From Acidobacteriota bacterium (GTDB lineage Bacteria > Acidobacteriota > Vicinamibacteria > Vicinamibacterales > 2-12-FULL-66-21), in contig QHWT01000096.1 in the NCBI GenBank assembly GCA_003222675.1, positions 40,812-103,935 of the forward strand: a stretch of DNA of 63,124 nucleotides. The letters are read 5' to 3'. Every line of letters begins with the position of its first letter. Positions within the stretch are counted from its first letter, which is position 1. Below, piece after piece: positions 35,298 to 44,239 of this stretch. The notes under the pieces were generated by a model. It saw only the letters and a program-made list of their open reading frames with translations, did no database searches and was not told the origin of the DNA. The position numbers were made by a program, and so were the translations under genes.

Positions 35298-37969
35298 ACG
35301 AACGCGCGCGCCGGGAGCGGCGGATCTGGCGTCCCGAGATCGGCGCAGATATTGACGAGGAGCTGGCATACCACCTCGAGATGCGCGAGCGCGACTACCG
35401 CGAGCGCGGCCTCTCACCCGCGGACGCGCGTGATGCGGCGCGGCGCCGCTTTGGGGATCCCTCGACGATCAGAAGCGCGGTGCGCACCATCGACGAGCGT
35501 GCCGCGCGTGAACGGAGGCGCGCCGGGATGTGGACGGACTTTCGCCAAGACATTCTCTACGCGTGCCGCGGCCTTCGGCGCACGCCTGGGTTCACGGCTA
35601 TCGCCGTGCTCACGCTTGCGCTCGGCATCGGGGCGAACACCGCCATCTTCAGCGTCATCAACACGGTGCTGCTCGGTTCCCTGCCGTTCCCCGACGCGGA
35701 TCGCCTCGTCTTCATCTGGAACACCAGCGACGGCCAGCCGGAGCCGATAGGCCCCGGCCGTCTGCGCGATCTGCAGACGCAGGTGACGAGCTTCGAGTCG
35801 TTCGCAGGAATCAGTCACATCTCGTTCACGCTGACAGGCCGCGGCGAGGCCGAGCGGATTGGCGGATCGAGCGTCTCGTCAGGCTTTTTCGACACGCTCG
35901 GCGCGCGGCCGCTTGTCGGCGAACCATTTCACAAAGGCGTGGCGGATCCATCCGCCGTCGTCCTGAGCGAGCGGCTGTGGGTGCGCCGCTTTGGCGCCGA
36001 TCCCTCGATTGTCGGTCGTACGATTACGTTGAACGGCCGTCCGCGCCAGGTGGTCGCGGTCATGCCGCGCCGCTTCATATGGCCCGCAATTACGGCGCAG
36101 CCGTCGGCGGCAGACACGGGGCCCGAACTCTGGGTGCCCGGTGGACCTGGCGACGTGCCGCGGCCGGCGACCAATGAGGACGAGGACATGACGGGCCACC
36201 GTAACACCGGGTACCTGCGGTCCGTCGCGCGACTCAAGCCGGGTGTCACCTTCGCCCAGGCACGTGCGGAGGTCGCGTCAGCAGGGACTCGTCTGTCGCG
36301 CTCCCATCCGGAAGATGACGGCCGCGGCGCAACGCTCGTCGGGATCCGCAATCAATTCGCGGGCGCCGTCGAGCGGCCGCTGCTCGTGCTCGCAGGCGCG
36401 GTCGCCTTCGTGCTGGCCATCGCGTGTGCGAACGTCGCGAGCCTTCTCCTCGGACGTGGCGCCGCCCGTCGACGAGATCTCGCACTCCGCCGCGCGCTCG
36501 GCGCGAGCCGCGCGCGCATCGTCCGTCAACTCGTGACCGAATCCATTGTCCTTTCCGTGGCCGGTGCGGCCGCCGGCCTGCTCCTCGCGTGGTGGGGCTC
36601 GGCGTCGCTGCTCTCTCTGACGCCGCCGGACATGGCGGGCCTCACGCGAAGCGGCATCGACGCGCGCGTGCTGTTGTTCACGCTCGGCATTGCCGTCGCG
36701 GTGGGCCTGGCATTTGGCCTCGTACCGGCGATCGAGCTCTCGCGCGATCAGTTGACGGACGCGCTCGCCGAAGGGGGCTCGCGTTCCTCAGGATCGCGGC
36801 GCACCAGCCGGACCCGCGACGGGCTCGTCACGCTCGAGATCGCCGTCGCGGTCGTGCTGCTCGTAGGCTCGACGCTGCTGGTGCGCAGCTTTACCGCGCT
36901 GACGCGCGTCGACACCGGGATCGATACGCATAACCTATTGACATTCGACATCACGGTCACCGGTGATCGCGCGGAGTACCAATCGCGGCAGGTGCAGTTC
37001 TACGACTCGTTGATCCAGCGGCTCGAGGCGGTGCCTGGCGTGCGCGCCGTGGGCGCCGCCGTCACGCTCCCGATTGGTGGAGATGACTTCGGCACCGGGT
37101 ACCTCGTTGAGGGACGGCCCGTCCCGAAAACCGCGCTGCGCGCCGGATACCAGATCGTCATGCCGGGATATTTCCATGCGATGGGCATTCCGATCCGCCG
37201 CGGGCGTGATTTCCGTTCGAGCGACGACCGCAAGGCCCCGCCCATCGTGCTCGTGAACGAGACGCTCGCGCGCGCGCAATGGCCAGGCCAGGATCCCGTC
37301 GGCCGGCGCGTGCGGTTCGATGACGATGGGCAATGGATGACGATCGTAGGTGTGGTCGGCGACATTCGCCATCTCGGACCGTCCAGGCCGCCGCGGCCCG
37401 AGTTGTATCAGTCCGTCACGCAGCGGTCGTTCCCCTTCATCGCGTTCGTCGTGCGGACCGAACGCGATCCGTACGACGTGATGCCGTCGATCCGCCGGGC
37501 AGTCGTCAGCCTCGATCCGGATCTGCCGCTTTCGGGCGTCCGGACGATGGACGAGCACGTTGCGCGAGCGCTGTCGAAGCCGAAGTTCCTGTCGACGCTC
37601 GTCGCATCGTTCGGCGGGCTCGCGGTCAGCCTGGCGATCGTGGGGATTTACGGGATGATGGCGTGGTCGGTGACCGAACGTCGCCAGGAGATTGCGATTC
37701 GCATGGCGCTCGGGGCGAGCCGCGAGAAGATGCTGACGATGGTGCTCGGCCGCGCGCTGTTCCTCGCGGCGATCGGGATCTCGCTCGGCCTCGCAATTGC
37801 GCCCCTCGCCACCCGTACGTTGTCCGGCCTGCTCTACGGCATCACGCCTACCGATCCCGTCGCGTTCGCCGCCACGGGTGTCGCGCTTGGCGCGGTTGCG
37901 GCACTTTCGGCGCTGGTCCCGGCCCTCCGCGCAGCACGCGTGCAGCCGGCGGCGGTGGTGAAGTACTAA
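35294..37969 (+). CDS. ADOP-family (MacB-like) ABC permease
   Basis: The 891-residue protein is an acidobacterial duplicated orphan permease. Residues 1-75 form the soluble prefix (DIDEELAYHLEMRERDYRERGLS...). A first transmembrane segment ([23 protein letters not shown]), a periplasmic MacB-like domain, three membrane segments, a second periplasmic domain and a last three-span block (GLAVSLAIVGIYGMMAWSVTERRQEIAIRMALGAS) follow. It probably exports an unknown substrate or transmits mechanical force, with an ATPase encoded elsewhere. It is co-transcribed with padR. Confidence 0.92.
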   Translation: MNERARRERRIWRPEIGADIDEELAYHLEMRERDYRERGLSPADARDAARRRFGDPSTIRSAVRTIDERAARERRRAGMWTDFRQDILYACRGLRRTPGFTAIAVLTLALGIGANTAIFSVINTVLLGSLPFPDADRLVFIWNTSDGQPEPIGPGRLRDLQTQVTSFESFAGISHISFTLTGRGEAERIGGSSVSSGFFDTLGARPLVGEPFHKGVADPSAVVLSERLWVRRFGADPSIVGRTITLNGRPRQVVAVMPRRFIWPAITAQPSAADTGPELWVPGGPGDVPRPATNEDEDMTGHRNTGYLRSVARLKPGVTFAQARAEVASAGTRLSRSHPEDDGRGATLVGIRNQFAGAVERPLLVLAGAVAFVLAIACANVASLLLGRGAARRRDLALRRALGASRARIVRQLVTESIVLSVAGAAAGLLLAWWGSASLLSLTPPDMAGLTRSGIDARVLLFTLGIAVAVGLAFGLVPAIELSRDQLTDALAEGGSRSSGSRRTSRTRDGLVTLEIAVAVVLLVGSTLLVRSFTALTRVDTGIDTHNLLTFDITVTGDRAEYQSRQVQFYDSLIQRLEAVPGVRAVGAAVTLPIGGDDFGTGYLVEGRPVPKTALRAGYQIVMPGYFHAMGIPIRRGRDFRSSDDRKAPPIVLVNETLARAQWPGQDPVGRRVRFDDDGQWMTIVGVVGDIRHLGPSRPPRPELYQSVTQRSFPFIAFVVRTERDPYDVMPSIRRAVVSLDPDLPLSGVRTMDEHVARALSKPKFLSTLVASFGGLAVSLAIVGIYGMMAWSVTERRQEIAIRMALGASREKMLTMVLGRALFLAAIGISLGLAIAPLATRTLSGLLYGITPTDPVAFAATGVALGAVAALSALVPALRAARVQPAAVVKY

Positions 37970-37972
37970 GAT

Positions 37973-38050
37973 CGGGATGCGGGATCCGGGGTGCGGGGTG
38001 CGAAAATCACGCAACTCCGCGTCCCGCACCCCGCACCCCGCACTCCGCAC
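37973..38050. repeat. inverted array pair, unit GGGTGCGGGATCC-like
   Basis: GATGCGGGATCCGGGGTGCG faces CGCACCCCGCACCCCGCACT and related units across about 20 nt. The unit is almost the same as in the array at 20858. It lies between two ADOP genes, at the point where the second one has lost its 5' end. Confidence 0.82.
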
Positions 38051-38051
38051 T

Positions 38052-40325
38052 GTGCTGCGGCCGCTGCCGTATCCCGCATCCGATCGGGTCATGGACGTGA
38101 ACGAATGGGCGGGCGGGAGAGCGGTTACCGTGTCGCCGCCGAACTTCCTGGACTGGCGTGCGAACAATCGCTCGTTCTCGTCGCTCGGAATGTACCAGGA
38201 CGGGACGCTGACGCTGAGCGGCGACACCGAGCCGGAACGCATCACCGCGGTGAACGCAGAACCGGAAGTCTTCGATGCCCTGGCCGTCCGCCCGATCACC
38301 GGACGTCCCTTCACGCGCGAGGATGCGAGGCCTGGAGCGCCACACGTCACGATCATCAGTCATGCGATCTGGGAACGTCGGTTCGGATCCGACACTGGAT
38401 TGATCGGCCGCGCCGTCACGATCGAAGGCGAAGCATACAGCGTCATCGGCATCATGCCCGCCGGGTTCGGCTTCCCGGAGGCGACGGACCTGTGGGTGCC
38501 CCTGGTGCTGCAGCCATCCGACGTCAGTCCCAATCAGCGCGGGGCGCACTACATGAGCGCGGTCGGACGATTGAAAGCGGACATCACGCCGGCGCAGGCG
38601 CAGGCGGATCTCGATAGCATCGAACAGCACATCGCCGCTCGGTATCCGGACAAGCTCGAAGGCTATTCGATACGCGTGCAGCCACTGCTCGAGTCGATGG
38701 TGGGTCCGGTCACGCGGCCGCTGTTCGTGTTGCTCGGCGCAGTCGCGTTCGTGCTGCTGATCGCGTGCGTCAACGTGTCGAACCTGCTGCTCGCCCGGGC
38801 CACGACCCGCACCGGAGAGATCGCGGTGCGCTCCGCGCTCGGCGCCGCAAGGGGGCGAATCGTCCGCCAGCTGCTCGCCGAAAGCCTGGTGCTGTCGCTG
38901 GCGAGTGGCGCGGCCGGTCTGGTGCTCGCGGTGTGGGGAGTCCGGCTGCTCGTGCTCGTGGCGGCAGAGGACCTGCCCCGTGCCGCCGACTTCACGATCA
39001 ATCCGATCGTGCTCGGCTTTGCGATCGTCGTGTCGCTCCTGACGGGCGTCGCGTTCGGGCTCGTGCCCGCGCTCGCGTCATCGCGCGCCGATCTCGCGTC
39101 GTTCCTGAAGGATATGCGGCGCGATACGTCCACGGGCGGACGGGGACGGATTCGCAACGTGCTCGTCGCGGTGGAGGTGTCGCTAGCGCTCGTGCTGCTC
39201 GCTGGTGCTGGACTCGCGATGAAGAGCTTCGATCGCCTGAGCCGCACGGATCCAGGATTCGATCCGCACAACGTGCTCGCGTTCACCATCCGGCTGCCGG
39301 CGGCGCGCTATCCGAGGGTTGCCGCGGCGGAGCAGTTCTTCCGCGAGCTCACGACCCGGCTGCAGCAACCGGGAATCCTGTCGGCGGGCGGAATATTTCA
39401 GCCACCACTCAGCTACGGCAGCTTCGGCGGCACATTTTACCGGCTCGACGCGCCCGAGGGTCGGCGGGAATGCAACGCGCAGATGCGGCCGGTGACCGCC
39501 AATTATCTTGAAACGCTACGCATTCGACTACTTGCCGGCCGACGCGTGACCCCGCAGGATCGCGCCGGCGGCCCCGGCGTTGCCGTCATTAGTGAAGCCG
39601 CGGCGCGCACGTTCTGGCCGGGCGAGAACCCGCTCGGTAAACGCATCCACATCGCCGTCAGCATGGGCGTCCCCGAGCAGCCGCGTGAAGTGGTCGGCGT
39701 CGTCGGCGACGTCCGAACGCGCTCGCTGGAGCTCGAGCCGGTGCCGGTGATCTACGTCCCCGCGACGCAGTACGTGACGGACGAGATGACGATACTCGCG
39801 CGCACGCCGGGGAACCCCATGGCGGCGCTTCCCATCGTGAAGACGACGCTCGCGTCGATCGATCGCGAGGTCGCCATCAGCCGTGTGCGGGCGATGGAGG
39901 ATGTCGTCGCGGCGTCGGTGGCACAGCCGCGCTTTCGAATGACGCTCCTTGCAGCGTTCGCGGCGGTGTCATTGATGCTCGCTGCCGTGGGCGTCTATGG
40001 AATGGTGGCGTTCTCAGTCAATCAGCGACGGGCGGAGCTCGGCCTGAGACTGGCTCTCGGAGCGAAACCGCGCGATCTGCTGCGCCTGGTCGTGCGGCAA
40101 GGAATCACACCCGTGGCGATGGGTCTTGCCTGCGGCCTTGCCGGCGCGGTCGCCGTCACGCGCGTCATGCGGACGCTCCTCTTCGGCGTGAGCGCGCTCG
40201 ACCCGCTCACGTTCCTCGCCGTCGCGTCGATGCTCCTCGCGGTCGCGGCGATCGCGTGCTACGTTCCCGCTCGGCGCGCGATGACGGTCGATCCCGTCAA
40301 CAACTCAGGTAGGGCGGGTCTTTAG
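38052..40325 (+). CDS. ADOP-family permease truncated at both ends by repeats
   Basis: The reading frame has the first periplasmic domain, central membrane block (LLGAVAFVLLIACVNVSNLLLARATTR) and C-terminal three-span block of an ADOP permease. The first membrane segment (normally [20 protein letters not shown]) is missing: homology begins VLRPLPYP at GTG 38052, right after the tandem array. The last residues, VDPVNNSGRAGL, replace the usual VDPLxALRxE and are encoded by the palindromic repeat, whose loop TTTAG supplies the stop codon. Without its first span the protein probably cannot insert normally, so it may be a pseudogene. It follows the intact permease in the same orientation. Confidence 0.78.
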   Translation: MLRPLPYPASDRVMDVNEWAGGRAVTVSPPNFLDWRANNRSFSSLGMYQDGTLTLSGDTEPERITAVNAEPEVFDALAVRPITGRPFTREDARPGAPHVTIISHAIWERRFGSDTGLIGRAVTIEGEAYSVIGIMPAGFGFPEATDLWVPLVLQPSDVSPNQRGAHYMSAVGRLKADITPAQAQADLDSIEQHIAARYPDKLEGYSIRVQPLLESMVGPVTRPLFVLLGAVAFVLLIACVNVSNLLLARATTRTGEIAVRSALGAARGRIVRQLLAESLVLSLASGAAGLVLAVWGVRLLVLVAAEDLPRAADFTINPIVLGFAIVVSLLTGVAFGLVPALASSRADLASFLKDMRRDTSTGGRGRIRNVLVAVEVSLALVLLAGAGLAMKSFDRLSRTDPGFDPHNVLAFTIRLPAARYPRVAAAEQFFRELTTRLQQPGILSAGGIFQPPLSYGSFGGTFYRLDAPEGRRECNAQMRPVTANYLETLRIRLLAGRRVTPQDRAGGPGVAVISEAAARTFWPGENPLGKRIHIAVSMGVPEQPREVVGVVGDVRTRSLELEPVPVIYVPATQYVTDEMTILARTPGNPMAALPIVKTTLASIDREVAISRVRAMEDVVAASVAQPRFRMTLLAAFAAVSLMLAAVGVYGMVAFSVNQRRAELGLRLALGAKPRDLLRLVVRQGITPVAMGLACGLAGAVAVTRVMRTLLFGVSALDPLTFLAVASMLLAVAAIACYVPARRAMTVDPVNNSGRAGL

Positions 40326-40356
40326 ACCCGGCTGCTGAAGAAGAAGACAGCCCTAC
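40309..40356. repeat. palindrome GGCGGGTC-TTTA-GACCCG supplying a stop codon
   Basis: The hairpin begins with GTAGG at 40309 and is followed by unrelated sequence up to CCCTAC (40351-40356), the closing bracket. The TAG in its loop terminates the preceding permease frame. Confidence 0.82.
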
Positions 40357-40359
40357 GGA

Positions 40360-40425
40360 TTTGGTGATTTCTGGATTGGGTAATCTGGTGATTGTGCTTC
40401 GCACGTGCTCCCGCGCGTGCGTCTA
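40360..40425. repeat. half of an inverted array element, related to 20217-20338
   Basis: Units GGATTTGGTGATTTCTGGATT and GGTAATC lead into the block TCTGGTGATTGTGCTTCGC (40384-40402) and CCGCGCGTGC (40411-40420), both identical to blocks at 20241 and 20269. The right array arm is missing here. Confidence 0.78.
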
Positions 40426-40455
40426 GAATTCCCCGGGTCCCCAGCCGGCGCGCAC

Positions 40456-40480
40456 GGCGGACCTGAAGCTCCGCCCTACA
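40456..40480. repeat. palindrome GGCGGACCTGAAGCTCCGCC overlapping the Nudix gene end
   Basis: One hairpin with a single mismatch in the stem is followed by CTACA. The complement of CTACA contains the TAG stop codon of the Nudix gene at 40476. Confidence 0.82.
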
Positions 40481-41123
40481 AACGATTGTCCTGCAGCAGG
40501 CAGATGAACTCGCCGAGCACCATCGCGGTGGCGCCCCACACCTGGTGACCGAGCAGATCGAAGTATGGATACTCGACGGCGATGCCCTCGCGAATGCGCG
40601 TGCCCTGCCGGATGCGCGAGGCGTCCTGCAGGTCATCAATCGAGACCTCGAGCACCCGCTCGACCTCGTACGGTGCCGGCGAGAACGCCGGGCAATCGTC
40701 GGTGATCCCCACGACCGGATGCAGCGTGAAGCCGCTGACGAGTACGTGCACCGGCGTCAGCTCACCGAGGACACGCACGTCCGGCGGGTTCACCGCGATC
40801 TCCTCCTGCGCTTCACGCAGCGCCGCTTCGGCCAGCGTTTCACCTGGGTCGGTTGCGCCACCCGGCAGGCTGATCTGCCCGGCGTGCCGCCGGAGTCCGC
40901 TGGCGCGCACGGTCAGCGGCAGCGAAATTCCGTGAGCGCCCGGATATAGAAGAAGGAGAGCGGCGGCAGTTCGGGCATCTGCTGGAAAGTGCCCAGGCCT
41001 CCAGTTGGCACGGGGCGGTACTGGCGCGAACCGCAGCTGAGCCTCGACGCCGGGTAGCGTTCCGGCAAGCCGATCGCGAAGCTTTGATTCGAGGGTCCGC
41101 AGCGCCAGCATGCTTCCGATCAT
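40476..41123 (-). CDS. Nudix hydrolase, coenzyme A pyrophosphatase-like
   Basis: The 215-residue protein carries a complete Nudix box (GGATDPGETLAEAALREAQEEI, residues about 88-109) preceded by LRRHAGQISLPGG, as in the CoA diphosphatase (NudL/YeaB-like) group. It would hydrolyse CoA or a related nucleoside diphosphate compound. The start could be ATG 41123 or the in-frame ATG 41111. The C-terminus (VLGEFICLLQDNRL) ends inside a palindromic repeat, so a few residues may have been replaced. Confidence 0.88.
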   Translation of the reverse strand: MIGSMLALRTLESKLRDRLAGTLPGVEAQLRFAPVPPRANWRPGHFPADARTAAALLLLYPGAHGISLPLTVRASGLRRHAGQISLPGGATDPGETLAEAALREAQEEIAVNPPDVRVLGELTPVHVLVSGFTLHPVVGITDDCPAFSPAPYEVERVLEVSIDDLQDASRIRQGTRIREGIAVEYPYFDLLGHQVWGATAMVLGEFICLLQDNRL

Positions 41124-41483
41124 ACCCGCCGATCAGGTCGCGCGAGGATTGCGGCCGGGCTCCACGGTTCACCGGCCCGCGTTTTGTTTCGTCGACTATA
41201 TCAACTCCAGTACGGCCGTACCCTTCGTAGATGTCGTGTCGTCGTCCGAGTAGCGCCCAGACGCGCAGTCGGCGACGGGTCCTCTGACGGTGGACCGGCA
41301 GCCGATTTCAAAATTCGTCAAAAAGGGTTGCGTGCGCGCCCGTCGCCGCGCCCTCCTGCTCGGTGACTGGGGGCGACCGCGTCCTTCAGGCGGATTGCGA
41401 AGGACGGCGCCGGCGAACCACCGTCAGAGGCGGGGCCGCGCTGCGTTTGGGTGACGCTTGGCGCAGGCGGCCTCGCTCTCTTT
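41124..41483. other. 360 bp without a recognisable gene
   Basis: The stretch between the Nudix gene and the transglycosylase gene has no credible reading frame, array or palindrome of the families seen elsewhere. A poly-A-rich patch (CAAAATTCGTCAAAAAGGG) near 41310 is the only local change in composition. It must contain the Nudix promoter and the transglycosylase terminator. Confidence 0.5.
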
Positions 41484-42518
41484 TCAGTGCACGCGGCCCG
41501 AGAGCAACGCCACGCTGAGGCCGTACGCGTGCACGCAGTTGTAGGCGAGCAGTGCCTGGTAGTTCGGGTAGACGAGAAAGCGGCGAGGCCCGGCGGCGAC
41601 GAGTGACGCCTTGAGATTCGTGAGGGGGACTTTCGTCCCTGTCATTGTTCTGACGCCAAGCTTGCGCCACTCGTTCAATGGCAACGGTACGCTCATCTGA
41701 CGCTCCGCGAGACAACCGGCCTCCTGCAGCGGCGCCGCGTCGGCGACGGCATCCGCGATGGCGGCCGGCACCTTGACCTCACGCCCCCACGTGCGGCCTT
41801 TCGTCCATCCGTGCGCGGAGAGGTAGTTCGCGATCGAGGCAAACACATCCGGCGTGGACTTCCAGATATCGCGGCGGCCGTCCCCATCGAAGTCCTGCGC
41901 GAACTCGAGGAAGCTCGACGGCATGAACTGCGGCTGACCGAGCGCGCCCGCCCACGATCCCTTCAATGCAACTGGCTCGACATCGCCGCTGTCGAGAATC
42001 TTCAAGGCGTTGAACAATTCTTCCCGAAACATGGCGGATCGTCGCGGGTCGTAGGCGAGCGTTGCCAGGGTCGCGATCGTCGGCCGCACCCCGCTGAACC
42101 GGCCGTAATTGGACTCCAGGCCCCAGACGGCGACGATGACGCCCGGCGGGACGCCGTATTTGGCGCTGACTTTCCGAAGAAGGGTCCGGTGTTGCGCGCC
42201 CATCTTCTGCGCGGCCTTTATCATCGCGCGCGTGAGCCGTCGCTCCAGATATTGATCGAGCGTGAGCACGAGCTCGGCCTGCGAGCGATCGCGCTCGATC
42301 ACGACAGGCAACGGCTCGAGATCTGTGAGCGCCCGATCGAGTGTGGCTTCGGTGATGCCGCGCGTTACAGCTTCAGATCGCAACGCGGCGAGCCATTCAA
42401 CGAACGTCTGCGGCGGCAGTTGCGGCACCGGCAGCGGCGCCGCCGCAGGCTGCTGTGCGGCGCCCGTCAGCCACGCACCAAGACTCAACGCGAAGATCGC
42501 CGCCACCATCAGCCGCAC
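41484..42518 (-). CDS. lytic murein transglycosylase, MltB family
   Basis: The 344-residue exported protein has a signal peptide (MVAAIFALSLGAWLTGAAQ) and a full MltB-type domain. The catalytic glutamate is E135 in VWGLESNYGRF, followed by TIATLATLAYDPRR, GSWAGALGQPQFMPSSFL and DFDGDGRRDIW. It would cleave peptidoglycan to 1,6-anhydro products in the periplasm. It is transcribed divergently from the IMPDH-family gene with 48 bp between the starts. Confidence 0.94.
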   Translation of the reverse strand: MRLMVAAIFALSLGAWLTGAAQQPAAAPLPVPQLPPQTFVEWLAALRSEAVTRGITEATLDRALTDLEPLPVVIERDRSQAELVLTLDQYLERRLTRAMIKAAQKMGAQHRTLLRKVSAKYGVPPGVIVAVWGLESNYGRFSGVRPTIATLATLAYDPRRSAMFREELFNALKILDSGDVEPVALKGSWAGALGQPQFMPSSFLEFAQDFDGDGRRDIWKSTPDVFASIANYLSAHGWTKGRTWGREVKVPAAIADAVADAAPLQEAGCLAERQMSVPLPLNEWRKLGVRTMTGTKVPLTNLKASLVAAGPRRFLVYPNYQALLAYNCVHAYGLSVALLSGRVH

Positions 42519-42566
42519 AGCCTCCTCTTATTATGCGCTGGTGCGTGGAGCGGATAGGATCGCGGG

Positions 42567-44096
42567 ATGCCCAGCGCGAAGTTTCCATCCATCCGCGAGG
42601 CGTCCGCGCGCGCCGTGGCCGAGCTGGTGCACGGCTGTACCTTCGACGATTTCCTCCTGACGCCGCAGCGCAGCGTGATCGTCAGTCGAGATCCCGCGGT
42701 GATCGATCTGTCGTGCCGCGTATCGCAGCATGTCGTATTGAAACGCCCGATCGTGTCTGCAAACATGGATACCATCACGCGCGCGCCGATGGCGATCGTT
42801 CAGGCCGAAGAAGGGGGCATCGGGATCATCGACCGCGGATTCCGGCCCGGAGACATCCGGCCGCAGGTCCGCGAAGTCGAGAAGGTGAAGCGGACGCAAC
42901 ACGGGATCATCCGCGATCCGTACTCGATCGCGCCCACCGCGTCTGTCGAGGAGGCAGCGGCGCTGATGTCCCGCTCACGCGTCGGCACCCTGGTCGTCGT
43001 CGACGAGCAGCGTCGGTTGAACGGACTGCTCACGGAGCGCGACATGCGATTCGTCTCGCGACAGGGACTGCGCGTGTCCGACCGGATGACACCGGTCGAT
43101 TGGCTCGTCGTGCACCGCGGCCCGATTACTCCCGAACAGGCGGAGCAATTGATGGTCGAGCGGAAGATCAAGAAGCTTCCGCTCGTCAACGAGCAGGGAG
43201 AGCTGACCGGCCTCATCACCGCGCGCGATCTGCTGAAGCAGCGGCGGCTTCCGTTTGCCACGCGCGACGACCAGGGACGGCTTCGAGTCGGCGCGGCGGT
43301 CGGCGCGCAGGGGGACTATCTCGAACGCGCGGACGAATTGATCAAGGCGGGCGTCGACGTGCTCGTCATCGATATCGCGCACGGACACTCAATCGTGATG
43401 GACCGCGCGATCGCAGACCTGCGGAAGCGCTTCGGCGGCGTGGAGCTGATTGCCGGAAACGTCGGCACCGCGGAAGGCACGACCTTCCTCCTCGAGCGGG
43501 GCGTCAACGGCATCAAGGTGGGCATCGGCCCGGGCGGAGGGTGCACGACCCGCATGACGACAAGCTACGGCGTGCCGCAGGCGCAGGCGCTCGTCGAGTG
43601 CCGGCGCGCGATCGGGGAGAGCGATGTGCCGCTCATTGCCGATGGCGGGATCCGGCGCCACGGCGCGCTGGCGCAGTCGCTGCTGTTCGGCGGTGACTGC
43701 GCGATGCTCGGCAGCGCATTCGCGGGCACCGAGGAAGCGCCGGGCGAGATCGTCCACAAGTCGGTGCTGCTGCCGGAAGCGCAGAAGACCGTAAAGGTGC
43801 CGTTCAAGGTGCTGCGCGGCATGGCATCGCTGGAGGCGATTCGCGATCGGCTCGATGTCGAAGACGCCGACCGCGTGGAGCTCGACGCGATCGGCGCCGA
43901 GGGGATGGAGGTGAGTGTCCCGGCGCGCGGCTCCGCGCGGACGATCGTGCGCGACATGATCAAACATCTCTGCTCGTCGATCAGCTACGGGGGCGCCGAC
44001 AGCCTCCGTCAGATGCGCGAGCAGTTCTGGAACGAACCGCACCGTTACCTGATCAAGCTGTCCGCCTCGTCACGCCGGGAGTCGTACGAGCGGTGA
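42567..44096 (+). CDS. guaB: IMP dehydrogenase/GMP reductase family protein with variant active site
   Basis: The 509-residue protein has the TIM-barrel start of IMPDH (TFDDFLLTPQRS, ANMDTITRAPMA), two CBS domains (residues about 112-230) and the second barrel half (VDVLVIDIAHGHS, ELIAGNVGTAEG). The catalytic cysteine is C326, but its loop reads GIGPGGGCTTRMTTSYGVPQ instead of the usual GPGSICTTR. The C-terminal flap lacks the DRYFQ-like sequence and the arginine-tyrosine pair of true IMPDH. It may be IMPDH, a GuaB1-like GMP reductase or a related enzyme; the symbol is tentative. It stands alone. Confidence 0.8.
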   Translation: MPSAKFPSIREASARAVAELVHGCTFDDFLLTPQRSVIVSRDPAVIDLSCRVSQHVVLKRPIVSANMDTITRAPMAIVQAEEGGIGIIDRGFRPGDIRPQVREVEKVKRTQHGIIRDPYSIAPTASVEEAAALMSRSRVGTLVVVDEQRRLNGLLTERDMRFVSRQGLRVSDRMTPVDWLVVHRGPITPEQAEQLMVERKIKKLPLVNEQGELTGLITARDLLKQRRLPFATRDDQGRLRVGAAVGAQGDYLERADELIKAGVDVLVIDIAHGHSIVMDRAIADLRKRFGGVELIAGNVGTAEGTTFLLERGVNGIKVGIGPGGGCTTRMTTSYGVPQAQALVECRRAIGESDVPLIADGGIRRHGALAQSLLFGGDCAMLGSAFAGTEEAPGEIVHKSVLLPEAQKTVKVPFKVLRGMASLEAIRDRLDVEDADRVELDAIGAEGMEVSVPARGSARTIVRDMIKHLCSSISYGGADSLRQMREQFWNEPHRYLIKLSASSRRESYER

Positions 44097-44239
44097 GGTG
44101 CGGCCACCGATAATCGTTCGACCCAGAGGCGACGGAGGATCGTCATCCAGGGCACGTTCGTCACGTCCGAGGCGGATTTCGTCACAAGGGCCGTGAAGCT
44201 CGTCGCAGGGCGCTCTTCGCGGTGGTGATGAATGGATAT

